Shown here piece after piece: positions 36,605-43,988 of a stretch of DNA of 64,000 nt. The translations under genes and the position numbers were made by a program. Each line of letters opens with the position of its first letter. Position 1 is the first letter of the stretch. Origin of the DNA: Niastella sp. OAS944 (GTDB taxonomy: Bacteria > Bacteroidota > Bacteroidia > Chitinophagales > Chitinophagaceae); the NCBI GenBank assembly GCA_024809215.1, contig JANUBW010000010.1, forward strand, positions 124,001 to 188,000. Direction: 5' to 3'. Below the pieces are notes generated by a model. That model was not told where the DNA came from. It did no database searches and saw only the letters and a list, made by a program, of their open reading frames with translations.

Positions 36605-37609
36605 TTAATAAGCATCTACATCAATGATCGCCTGGGCAAAAGCGGCTGGTGCTTCCTGTGGTAAATTATGACCAATGCCGCCACTGATAAGCCGGTGTGA
36701 ATATTTGCCGGTGAATTTTGAAGCATAAACTTTTGGGTCGGGGTGTGGCGCGCCATTGGCATCGCCTTCCAAAGTAATAGTTGGCACTGAAATGGCAGGG
36801 GCCTGAGCCAGTTTTTTCTCCAACACATCATACTTTGCTTCGCCTTTTTCCATACCCAGTCTCCAACGATAGTTATGAACTACAATAGCAACATGATCTG
36901 GATTGTTGAAGGCCGCGGCGCTGCGGTCATAAGTAGCATCATCAAAGTTCCATTTGGGTGAAGCGATCTGCCAGATCAATTTTGAAAAGTCGTGGGTATA
37001 TTTTGCATAACCTTCTTTGCCGCGATCGGTAGCAAAATAAAACTGGTACCACCATTGCAATTCAGCGGCGGGCGGTAATGGCTTTTTACCTGCTTCCTGA
37101 TTGCCGATCAGATAACCGCTTACAGAAACCAATGCTTTTACCCGTTCTGGCCAAAGCGCTGCCATAATATCGGCGGTGCGTGCGCCCCAGTCGAACCCGG
37201 CAACAGTTGCTTTCTCAATTTTCAACGCATCCATCAGGGCAATGATATCAGCTGCCAGTGCTGAAGGTTGGCCATTGCGAACGGTTTTATCAGAAAGAAA
37301 ACGGGTGCTGCCATAACCACGCAGGTAGGGAACAATTACGCGGTAACCTTTTGCGGTGAGTAGGGGCGTTACATCAATAAAACTATAAATATCGTAAGGC
37401 CAGCCATGTAACAGGATCACTACGGGGCCATTGGCTGGGCCCTCTTCAGCATAACCAACATTCAGATCGCCTGCGTTTATATGCTTTATTGACGTAAATG
37501 TCTGGTGAGGTTTAGGCTCGTTTAATGCGTTTGTAGTTTGTGCGGTTGCTACATTGCCTGCCAACAGGCTGCCTAAGATCAAAGTGGTGATAATATTATT
37601 CATTCTCAT
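36605..37609 (-). CDS. Exported alpha/beta hydrolase (epoxide hydrolase-like)
   Basis: About 334 residues, using the ATG at 37609; the frame is open 105 bases further, but the later start gives a clean signal peptide (LILGSLLAGNVATAQ). The alpha/beta hydrolase core shows the oxyanion HGWP motif and the nucleophile elbow GFDWGAR with Asp140 in place of Ser, as in epoxide hydrolases and haloalkane dehalogenases. The likely catalytic His is in GGIGHNLPQEAP near the C terminus. It is periplasmic, monocistronic, and faces the SDR operon with abutting stop codons. Confidence 0.88.
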   Translation of the reverse strand: MRMNNIITTLILGSLLAGNVATAQTTNALNEPKPHQTFTSIKHINAGDLNVGYAEEGPANGPVVILLHGWPYDIYSFIDVTPLLTAKGYRVIVPYLRGYGSTRFLSDKTVRNGQPSALAADIIALMDALKIEKATVAGFDWGARTADIMAALWPERVKALVSVSGYLIGNQEAGKKPLPPAAELQWWYQFYFATDRGKEGYAKYTHDFSKLIWQIASPKWNFDDATYDRSAAAFNNPDHVAIVVHNYRWRLGMEKGEAKYDVLEKKLAQAPAISVPTITLEGDANGAPHPDPKVYASKFTGKYSHRLISGGIGHNLPQEAPAAFAQAIIDVDAY

Positions 37610-37741
37610 GGTGTTGTTTTTTTGTGTTGAGAATGTAAAGGTATACCGCCGGCCGGGCCTGCTAATGCATTTATAGCTTATTTGGGCGAAGTAGGGGGTG
37701 AACTGGACATACAAGGGCCCGAGTTGACAAGTTAACTTGTT

Positions 37742-38167
37742 CTAATAATCTGCCTGCCCAATCTCAAGCTTATAGATCTTACTGTTTCCGTTTATATGGA
37801 ATTTAAAATAGGTCTTGAAATTGCCCCAGGTATCGCTGTGGAATTTGCCGTAGATGGAAAGCCCGCGATCTTTAACGATATCGATGCTGGTGAAACGTTC
37901 ATGACCGATAGCTTCTGTTGAAAATTCCTGGAAATTGCGTGGATGGCCATCATCGAGTAATTGCGCATCGGGGGTGAAATACGATAACCATAATTGCGCG
38001 TCGCCCTTTTGCCAGGCCTCAAAGGCGGCTTTTACAATGGGGTGGTTGAGTTTGCTGGTGTCCATTGTTATAATTTTTTGCTGTTTTTTACAATCTTCAT
38101 TTCGCCATTCGGCAGCAAAACTGCCGGCAAACAGAATAAAGGCTGTCATTAATCTTATTGTATGCAT
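37742..38167 (-). CDS. NTF2-like (SnoaL-type) protein
   Basis: About 141 residues from the ATG at 38167, with a weak signal-like N terminus (TAFILFAGSFAA). Starting at the ATG at 38065 gives a 107-residue cytoplasmic protein beginning MDTSKLNHPIVKAAFEAW. Residues after that match the NTF2/SnoaL cone fold (FEAWQKGDAQLWLSYFTPDA), common in small Bacteroidota redox loci. It lies 20 bases after the SDR gene on the same strand and is probably co-transcribed with it. The function is unknown. Confidence 0.75.
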   Translation of the reverse strand: MHTIRLMTAFILFAGSFAAEWRNEDCKKQQKIITMDTSKLNHPIVKAAFEAWQKGDAQLWLSYFTPDAQLLDDGHPRNFQEFSTEAIGHERFTSIDIVKDRGLSIYGKFHSDTWGNFKTYFKFHINGNSKIYKLEIGQADY

Positions 38168-38187
38168 ATTTGAAAAGTTTGCGTGTA

Positions 38188-38928
38188 TTAGGCCATTGCT
38201 CCATTCAGGCCAATGGTTTGTCCGCTGATCCATTTGGCATCATCGCCGGCCAGGAATACGATCACTTTGGCAATATCCTCCACCTCACCTAAACGATTGA
38301 ACGCATTCAGTGATGCCAGGCGGTCTATTTGTTCCTGTGTTTTTCCTTTAATAAATAATTCGGTATTAGTGGGGCCGGGTAATACCGCATTAACGGTAAT
38401 TCCTCTTGCGCCCACTTCTTTGGCAAATACGCGGGTAAGTTGTTCAACCGCGCCCTTGGTAGCTACATAGGTGCCGTAGGTAGGTATCATTACACGGGTA
38501 AGTGTGGTGCTCAGGTTAATGATGGTGCCATTGTTAGCCAGTTTGGCAGCCGCTTCGCGCATTGTATTGAAAGTGCCGCGTACATTTATATCGAACTGGC
38601 GGGAAAAATCTTCGTCGGTAGTGTCTTTCAATAATTTGGTGATCATGATACCGGCATTATTGATAAGAACGTCAATTTTGCCATAATGCGCAATGGCTGC
38701 ATCGAACATAGCAGTTACTTCGGCGGCTTTACTTACATCGGCTTTAAGGGCAATGGCATCGCCACCGGTATCTTTGATCAGCTGAACGGTTTGGTCGGCT
38801 TCTTGTTTATTACCTGCATAATTGATGACCACTTTAGCACCTTCGCCGGCTATTTTCTTTGCAACTGCTGCACCTATACCTCTTGAAGCGCCTGTTACCA
38901 ATATTACTTTGTTGTTTAACGTGTTCAT
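38188..38928 (-). CDS. SDR-family oxidoreductase (FabG/glucose dehydrogenase-like)
   Basis: A 246-residue classical SDR: TGASRGIGAAVAKK cofactor motif at residue 12, NNAGIM near residue 88, catalytic Ser in INLSTTL, and YVATKGAVEQL for Tyr-Lys. The C-terminal NG-rich end (SGQTIGLNGAM) is typical of the fabG-like group. It heads a two-gene unit with the NTF2-like gene. Its upstream region carries a -7-like element and a 38-bp box almost identical to that of the SDR at 40762-41514, which suggests joint control with that gene. Confidence 0.93.
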   Translation of the reverse strand: MNTLNNKVILVTGASRGIGAAVAKKIAGEGAKVVINYAGNKQEADQTVQLIKDTGGDAIALKADVSKAAEVTAMFDAAIAHYGKIDVLINNAGIMITKLLKDTTDEDFSRQFDINVRGTFNTMREAAAKLANNGTIINLSTTLTRVMIPTYGTYVATKGAVEQLTRVFAKEVGARGITVNAVLPGPTNTELFIKGKTQEQIDRLASLNAFNRLGEVEDIAKVIVFLAGDDAKWISGQTIGLNGAMA

Positions 38929-38964
38929 AATTCTTTGTTTTATTTGTTGTTATTTGTTTGAATT

Positions 38965-38978
38965 GACAACACAAAGAT
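38965..38978 (-). promoter_or_regulatory. Probable promoter element of the SDR gene
   Basis: ATCTTTGTGTTGTC on the minus strand, 36 bases before the ATG, identical to the element before the YceI operon. Confidence 0.5.
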
Positions 38979-39000
38979 GGCTTACAAACAGGCCGCTGAA

Positions 39001-39038
39001 CGTACAAGGATTACAGCAAGAGTTGCAAATTTCTAAGA
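39001..39038. promoter_or_regulatory. 38-bp upstream box, copy 1
   Basis: Matches the box at 41590-41627 at 36 of 38 positions. Each starts 23 bases beyond the upstream edge of its promoter element. It may bind the AraC-family regulator encoded at 39683-40603. Confidence 0.6.
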
Positions 39039-39040
39039 AT

Positions 39041-39074
39041 GGAAACAAAAACGTCCCGGTGGGTGACCGGGACG
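39041..39074 (-). terminator. Intrinsic terminator
   Basis: Minus-strand stem of 9 bp (arms 39066-39074 and 39052-39060, core CCCGGT/ACCGGG) followed by TTTTTGTTTCC. It ends the 172-aa gene transcript. Confidence 0.8.
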
Positions 39075-39097
39075 CTGCTAATATTCAAAAGTTATTT

Positions 39098-39616
39098 TTA
39101 TAACGCATCTGCTTTTTCCTGAAAAGCTACATGTTCCTCATGCTCAATTTCGTCGCTGGCAGATGAATACAGTTCAGAATAGTCAACGATCTTTTTATTT
39201 TTTGTGCCGGTAAATACACTGATCATTTCGGGGGTAGGGAATTCTGTTTTGTAGATCTTGCCCGTTTTGCATTTATCAAGGACCACGGTGATAATGTCAT
39301 GCTCGGCGCCATCATATACATATTTCATTATGTCTACATTTTCCTGCATGTCTTTATCGAGCTGTTTGTAAATGTAGTAAATAGAAATGCCGCCGTAATG
39401 GTGCCAGAAATCGCCCATGGCGTCGTGTATTGTATCCGCAGAGATATTTGCGGCAGGCAGTTTGTCATCAGGCATTTCATCGGGATCGTTATCGCCCGCC
39501 CAGTCAAAGTTCAGGTAATTACTATCGAATAAATAGCTTATAAAGTCAACAGAAAGGTATTGTTCTGCAACTGTTTTTAATGACAGGATCACCTGTTGTG
39601 TTGGATTAGTGCTCAT
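39098..39616 (-). CDS. Hypothetical protein, about 172 aa
   Basis: I do not recognise this protein. The ATG at 39616 gives MSTNPTQQVIL; the frame extends 57 bases further upstream to 39673, which would add a basic leader. It is acidic, helical and without membrane segments, with a Glu/Asp-rich end (SASDEIEHEEHVAFQEK). It follows the AraC regulator on the same strand with a short gap and is closed by a clear terminator, so the two form a transcription unit. A role with the regulator is possible but not shown. Confidence 0.6.
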   Translation of the reverse strand: MSTNPTQQVILSLKTVAEQYLSVDFISYLFDSNYLNFDWAGDNDPDEMPDDKLPAANISADTIHDAMGDFWHHYGGISIYYIYKQLDKDMQENVDIMKYVYDGAEHDIITVVLDKCKTGKIYKTEFPTPEMISVFTGTKNKKIVDYSELYSSASDEIEHEEHVAFQEKADAL

Positions 39617-39682
39617 GCGGTTAAGATATTCTATTTCAGGCTTTCTGCATAGCCTGTTGATAAATTTCAGCAAGGATTAATA

Positions 39683-40603
39683 TTATACCTGCTGTTTTCG
39701 ATAGTCGGCCGGACTTTGAGCGGTATGCTTTTTAAAATAATTGCTGAAGTGTGATGCTTCGAGAAAACCCAGGCGGCTGGCAATTTCTTTAATGTTCAGT
39801 TGTTTGTTTTGCAACATTACTTTCGCCTCGGCAATGGTTTTGTCGGCGATCCAGGCAGTAATGGGTTTGCCGGTTTTACTGGTAATAACGCTGGAGAGGT
39901 AATTTACATGAAGGAATTGTTTATCGGCATAATCCTGAACACGCATTGGCGTGTCGGTTTTGCCGCTTGCCAGATCGCGAAAATGCTGCTCCAGGTTTTG
40001 TTTAAAGGTCTTTACGATCTGCGAGCTGCGGTTCCCTTCGTAAATAGGGTTATAATCCTGGAAGAAATATTCTTTGATCTTCAATAAAAGAGTGACCACT
40101 GCACTGCCGATCACCTTGTTCTTATAAGGCGAATGGCCATGGTGTTCGCGATAAATAAATTTATATAATTCTTCAATGATACTGAATTGCTCAGGCTGTA
40201 AAACCCTTGGCTCAACAGTTTCGGTAAGCAGGAAAGAGAATTCGCGATAGATATCAGGATGGACCTGTTCTTTTAAATACGATTCATTGAATACCAGCAG
40301 GCATGTTTCTGTAACACTATTCCATTCAAATTTTCGAAAGTTTCCAGGGTTGGTAAAATAAACGGTGCGAGGCACCATTTGAAATTGAAGATCGTCGATG
40401 GTATAATTCCCGAAAGCGTCTTTAATGAAAAGAAAACTAAAAAAATTTGGTCTGAAGGGAACGGAAGAAACAGGATACTCTTTAAAAAGATCTTGCAGGT
40501 AAAGAATGGTAAAACCCGATGTATGATCTACCATGCTGTGAGAAAGGCCCATCAGCTCGTATAGTTCATTGAGTGTCTTTACTACAAGATTTTTTGAAGA
40601 CAT
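39683..40603 (-). CDS. AraC-family transcriptional regulator
   Basis: A 306-residue regulator. The N-terminal cupin-like sensing domain covers about 1-170. The C-terminal DNA-binding domain (about 205-306) has two helix-turn-helix motifs; the second is well conserved (LNIKEIASRLGFLEASHFSNYFKKHTAQSPADYRK). It is flanked by two SDR genes on the same strand, both with near-identical 38-bp upstream boxes, so it may regulate both. It is preceded by octanucleotide repeats and followed by the 172-aa gene. Confidence 0.92.
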   Translation of the reverse strand: MSSKNLVVKTLNELYELMGLSHSMVDHTSGFTILYLQDLFKEYPVSSVPFRPNFFSFLFIKDAFGNYTIDDLQFQMVPRTVYFTNPGNFRKFEWNSVTETCLLVFNESYLKEQVHPDIYREFSFLLTETVEPRVLQPEQFSIIEELYKFIYREHHGHSPYKNKVIGSAVVTLLLKIKEYFFQDYNPIYEGNRSSQIVKTFKQNLEQHFRDLASGKTDTPMRVQDYADKQFLHVNYLSSVITSKTGKPITAWIADKTIAEAKVMLQNKQLNIKEIASRLGFLEASHFSNYFKKHTAQSPADYRKQQV

Positions 40604-40612
40604 GGTTTGAAT

Positions 40613-40757
40613 AGTTAATAAGTTGACAAGTTAACAAGTTGACAAGGGAAAACAAAAAACCTTTTAAAGCCAACTCAGTTGAATTTAAAAGGTTAGGTCA
40701 TTAAATAGGGAGTGTTGTATTTACCTTGTTAACTCGTCAACTCGTTAACTTGTCAAC
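40613..40757. repeat. Mirrored octanucleotide repeats with internal terminator
   Basis: Left: AGTTAATA, AGTTGACA, AGTTAACA, AGTTGACA at 40613-40644. Right: TTGTTAAC, TCGTCAAC, TCGTTAAC, TTGTCAAC at 40726-40757, opposite orientation. A single partial copy (AGTTGACAAGTTAACT) also lies at 37722-37737. Confidence 0.75.
40647..40694 (-). terminator. Intrinsic terminator of the SDR gene
   Basis: On the minus strand, perfect 11-bp arms (40684-40694, 40658-40668) followed by TTTTTTGTTTTCC. It lies inside the octanucleotide repeat pair. Confidence 0.75.
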
Positions 40758-40761
40758 TACG

Positions 40762-41514
40762 CTACTGCGTCGCTCCTCCATTAACCAACAAATGCTGCCC
40801 GTTTACAAAAGAAGAAAGATCGCTGGCAAAGAATTCGGCAATATTGGCCACGTCTTCCACCTCGGCCAGGCGTTTCATGGGGCAGCTGTCTATCAATGAT
40901 CTTCTTAATTCGGGGTAGCTGCCGGCTTCAGCAAAAATTCCTGAGTGATCTACTGCAAAAGGAATAATAGAGTTCACTGTTACGCCACGGTGACCGATCT
41001 CTTTTGACAATACATCAACCAGGTAACGGGGAACGGTTTTGCTGCCGCCGTATACAGCCATACCGGCAATGGGAAAGGCCGTGGTGCTGCTTGCAATGTA
41101 AATGATACGCCCATTGTTCTCAATATTCAGCGCGGCTTGTTGCATAGTGAAATAAGCGCCTTTTGAGTTGATGCTGAACAACCGGTCGAATTGTTCTTCG
41201 GTAAATTCTGTAACAGGTGTTTCAACCATTTCAATACCTGCATTCGCTACTACTATATCTATTTTACCAAATGCTTTTTTAGCTTCTTCAAACAGGCGTT
41301 TTATATCGGCCACTTTACTTACATCGGCCTGAACGGCAATAACCCTGGCCCCCATGGCTTTTATGTTATTTACTACTTCTTCGGCCGAAGCTTTATCGCG
41401 GCTATAATTGATAACGATATCGGCGCCCAGGGCGGCATAACGTTCTGCAATTGCTTTACCTAAACCTCTTGCTGAACCGGTTATCAGCGCTACTTTGTTT
41501 TTTAAGGAGTTCAT
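40762..41514 (-). CDS. SDR-family oxidoreductase
   Basis: A 250-residue classical SDR with TGSARGLGKAIAER at residue 12, VANAGIEM replacing NNAG near residue 89, catalytic Ser in IASSTTAFP, and YGGSKTVPRYL for Tyr-Lys. It is clearly paralogous to the SDR at 38188-38928, and their upstream regions match over at least 80 bases. The gene stands alone and ends in a strong terminator. The substrate is unknown; a quinone or short carbonyl compound is likely for this group. Confidence 0.92.
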   Translation of the reverse strand: MNSLKNKVALITGSARGLGKAIAERYAALGADIVINYSRDKASAEEVVNNIKAMGARVIAVQADVSKVADIKRLFEEAKKAFGKIDIVVANAGIEMVETPVTEFTEEQFDRLFSINSKGAYFTMQQAALNIENNGRIIYIASSTTAFPIAGMAVYGGSKTVPRYLVDVLSKEIGHRGVTVNSIIPFAVDHSGIFAEAGSYPELRRSLIDSCPMKRLAEVEDVANIAEFFASDLSSFVNGQHLLVNGGATQ

Positions 41515-41553
41515 AAAATTTGTTTTTAGTTGTTAGTGCTATTTGTTTGAATT

Positions 41554-41567
41554 GATAACACAAAGTT
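41554..41567 (-). promoter_or_regulatory. Probable promoter element of the second SDR gene
   Basis: AACTTTGTGTTATC on the minus strand, 39 bases before the ATG; two mismatches to the element at 38965-38978. Confidence 0.45.
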
Positions 41568-41589
41568 GGCCCTGAAATGGCCCCTGTTA

Positions 41590-41627
41590 CGTACAAGGAT
41601 TATAGCAAGAGTTACAAATTTCTAAGA
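41590..41627. promoter_or_regulatory. 38-bp upstream box, copy 2
   Basis: Differs from copy 1 (39001-39038) at two positions only (the variable bases in TTAyAGC and AGTTrC). Same distance to the promoter element as copy 1. Confidence 0.6.
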
Positions 41628-41639
41628 TCGGGTGATTGG

Positions 41640-42292
41640 TTGTTGGAGCGCAAATATTGATGAAGGAAAGAGGAGGATTGTATGAGATCAGAAGAAAATC
41701 GTTTATTACCCCTCCATTAAATAATATTGGTCCAATATCATTTTAGAAAATGTAATATCAATTATTGCCAGGCCTATATTGATTATGATCAGGGAGATAT
41801 TAAATTTGATAAGATACTGATCGTTTAATATTACCCAAAAATCGTTTAATGAAACCCCAATATTAAATTGCTAAACGTGATTGAAGGATTTGATGACCAT
41901 AGTTTGATTTTTTAGCAGGTGAATTGGTTGATGGAAGGCAGATTTCGTTTATTATAACCTTAATATTGATTGCTGCTAGCCTGACATTGATCAATATTTC
42001 CAAATATTGATGATGATGATGGTGATATTCGTTTCGATTATGCCGTTATCAGGTATTATCAGGTAAAAATCAATTATTGCCACCCTGATATAAATTGATA
42101 TTTCAAAATGTCAATTTATATCAGGGTGATATTAAATGGCTAAACAAAATCTTAATCAATCGGCTGCAAAAAAAATCAACTTAAACGTTCCATAAATTGA
42201 TATTGACGTAATCTTATTTAGTATTCAGGTCATATCAATTGATATGACCCCTGGACTTAGCAAACTGTCCCTTTTTTTACTAAATTGTTCCC
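41640..42292. other. AT-rich intergenic stretch with palindromes and degenerate repeats
   Basis: No gene is visible in about 650 bases, and the base composition is clearly more AT-rich than the flanking genes. It holds a perfect 18-bp hairpin (arms 42081-42098, 42111-42128), a perfect 22-bp palindrome (42228-42249), and related segments (CAATTATTGCCA plus TATTGAT-type words) near 41758, 41970 and 42071. Confidence 0.7.
42228..42249. promoter_or_regulatory. 22-bp perfect palindrome before the GAF gene
   Basis: GGTCATATCAA followed by its exact complement, centred between 42238 and 42239, 43 bases before the ATG at 42293. It fits a dimeric repressor site. Confidence 0.5.
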
Positions 42293-42799
42293 ATGAACGA
42301 CATGATAATGAGGATAGTTGATGCTGCGGTGCAAAATTCTATGCAAATGTTGCAAGACGGCGCGCCACAAAACAAAATACTGGCCGGACTGGTTGGTGCT
42401 GCCGAACGTCTAGCAGGTGGCGGGGCCGTTTCTTCTATTTTATTGCTCGATAAAGAGGGGCTATTGCGCAATGGCGCTTCGCCCCAGCTTCCGCACGATT
42501 ACCTCCGTGCAATAGATGGGTTAAGACCGCATCCCAAAGTAGGTACTTGTGCCGCGGCCGCAGCTACAGGCAATATGGTTGTAACGCTCGATTTTATGGC
42601 CGATGATAAATGGGCCGAATTGCGCCATCTTCCAACAGCATTGGGTTTTACTGGCGCCTGGAGTATGCCTATAAAGAATGCCGAAGGCAAAGTGCTGGGC
42701 ACGTTTGGTACTTATTTTCGCGAAAAGCGGGAGCCTTCGTCTGTTGAAATTGCCGGCATTAAACAGTTGGCCGATGCAGCCGCCGGTATAGTAAGCTGA
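42293..42799 (+). CDS. GAF-domain protein
   Basis: A stand-alone GAF sensor domain of 168 residues (AGGGAVSSILLLDKEGLLRN, then HPKVGTCAAAAATGN, then WSMPIKNAEGKVLGTFGTYF). GAF domains bind small ligands such as cyclic nucleotides or sense redox state; here the conserved CAAAAATG region includes a single cysteine. No output domain is attached, so it should act in trans or be a free binding protein. The last 88 bases overlap the HxlR gene on the other strand. An AT-rich palindromic region lies upstream. Confidence 0.85.
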   Translation: MNDMIMRIVDAAVQNSMQMLQDGAPQNKILAGLVGAAERLAGGGAVSSILLLDKEGLLRNGASPQLPHDYLRAIDGLRPHPKVGTCAAAAATGNMVVTLDFMADDKWAELRHLPTALGFTGAWSMPIKNAEGKVLGTFGTYFREKREPSSVEIAGIKQLADAAAGIVS

Positions 42800-43146
42800 T
42801 CATTGTCCTCTACCTTTTTTACTATCTCCTTGTTTTTTAGTCCCCATGCATTCAGTTGTACCAGAATAGGTACAATACTTTCACCCAGCGGTGTCAATGA
42901 ATATTCTACATATAAAGGAAAACCTGAAGATACCTTCTTAGTAACAACGCCATAGGTTACCAATTCGCTCAATTGCATATCTATTACCCGGGCGCTGGTA
43001 GTAGTGATCTCGCGGTGCAATTCACTGGGGCGTTTGGCGCCCCGGCTAATGGCGTCAATGATGCAGGGCTTCCATTTAGCGCCAAATACCTTCATGGCCA
43101 CTGTAATACCGCAATCGAGGTCTTCTTTTATTTTTCTTTCATACAT
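42712..43146 (-). CDS. HxlR-family transcriptional regulator
   Basis: A 144-residue winged-helix regulator of the MarR-like HxlR family. The conserved core is residues 11-100: CGITVAMKVFGAKWKPCIID, then RPSELHREI and YSLTPLGESIVPIL; Cys12 at the start matches the redox-sensing cysteine seen in HypR/QorR-type members. The C-terminal 29 residues are encoded opposite the GAF gene's 3' end and look non-conserved. It is divergent from the DUF2306 gene, and two operator-like inverted repeats lie between them. Confidence 0.9.
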   Translation of the reverse strand: MYERKIKEDLDCGITVAMKVFGAKWKPCIIDAISRGAKRPSELHREITTTSARVIDMQLSELVTYGVVTKKVSSGFPLYVEYSLTPLGESIVPILVQLNAWGLKNKEIVKKVEDNDQLTIPAAASANCLMPAISTDEGSRFSRK

Positions 43147-43192
43147 AATAGTAAAAATAACTTTTTCAACAGGTATTTGGTTCTCTGCCCAT

Positions 43193-43229
43193 ACCGAAAA
43201 ATTATTCGGTACCCGAAAATCAATTCGGT
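43193..43229. promoter_or_regulatory. Tandem inverted-repeat operators for HxlR regulator
   Basis: Two copies of ACCGAA-N6-TTCGGT form: 43193-43210 (perfect) and 43212-43229 (CCCGAA-N6-TTCGGT, one mismatch), centres 19 bp apart. They lie between the divergent HxlR and DUF2306 genes. Confidence 0.65.
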
Positions 43230-43292
43230 TATTTTAATAACGGGGCCGGCTTTCGAATTTGCAGTCATTATTTACTATTCAAGTTTTTAATT

Positions 43293-43934
43293 ATGTCTGA
43301 ACCTCTGCAACCGCCACGTACGCCCTGGTACCGCCTTATCAGTGTTCGTCAACTATTATTCTGGATCTTCATTTTTGCCATAACCCATCATTTTATGCGG
43401 GGCGCCGATCATTTTCTGGAGATGACAAAAGAGGCGCTGGGTAAATATTTTAACCTACGTTTTGTATTGATAGCGCATATTACCGCCGGTGGTGGCGCCC
43501 TGGTGCTTGGTCCGCTTCAATTCTGGAGCCGGTTCAGGGCCCGTTATATAAAACTGCACCGCTGGGTAGGGGTTATATATTTGCTGGCAATGTTTGTAAG
43601 TGCTATTGGCGCACTGATCCTGAGTTTTACCACGGCGTATGAAGTTAACTGGGCCTATGCTTTTTCTTTGCAGGTATGGGTAAGTGTTTGGATCATTACT
43701 ACCGCTCTTGCTTACTGGGCTGCGTTGAAAAAGAAGTTTGTGTTGCATAAAGAATGGATGATGCGCAGTTATATTGTAACACTGGCATTTATTGTGTCAG
43801 GACTGGCGTTGAAGTTCCTGCTGTCTGTTGGTTTTGGATCGTTTGAAGCTATTTCGCCCTCGCTGTTTTGGATGGGCTGGTCGGTACCGCTTTTTATATA
43901 CCAGGTCGTATTGGGTATGAAGGCGAAAAAATAA
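43293..43934 (+). CDS. DUF2306 membrane protein
   Basis: A 213-residue integral membrane protein with about six hydrophobic segments. It matches the DUF2306 family (predicted b-type-cytochrome-like or YozB-like membrane protein): conserved histidines at IAHITAGGGALVLGPLQF and KLHRWVGVIYLLAMF, and LHKEWMMRSYIVTLAFI later. The His residues sit in helices, so heme or metal binding is possible. It is probably controlled by the divergent HxlR regulator. No enzyme activity is known for this family. Confidence 0.85.
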   Translation: MSEPLQPPRTPWYRLISVRQLLFWIFIFAITHHFMRGADHFLEMTKEALGKYFNLRFVLIAHITAGGGALVLGPLQFWSRFRARYIKLHRWVGVIYLLAMFVSAIGALILSFTTAYEVNWAYAFSLQVWVSVWIITTALAYWAALKKKFVLHKEWMMRSYIVTLAFIVSGLALKFLLSVGFGSFEAISPSLFWMGWSVPLFIYQVVLGMKAKK

Positions 43935-43940
43935 TTCGTT

Positions 43941-43976
43941 GCATCGACAGCCCGGTTATATTAAGGCTGTCAATGC
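43941..43976. terminator. Hairpin between convergent genes
   Basis: 12-bp arms with one mismatch (43941-43952, 43965-43976; core GACAGCC/GGCTGTC) between the DUF2306 gene and the convergent NmrA-like gene. No strong T-run. Confidence 0.55.
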
Positions 43977-43988
43977 GGTGAAGTATGG

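Noticed and set aside
40613..40757. Possible insertion-sequence ends (inverted repeats)
   Set aside because: No transposase, no target duplication, and the enclosed sequence is only a terminator of about 80 bp.
41640..42292. Possible replication origin (AT-rich with palindromes)
   Set aside because: No DnaA-box cluster and no origin-linked genes nearby.
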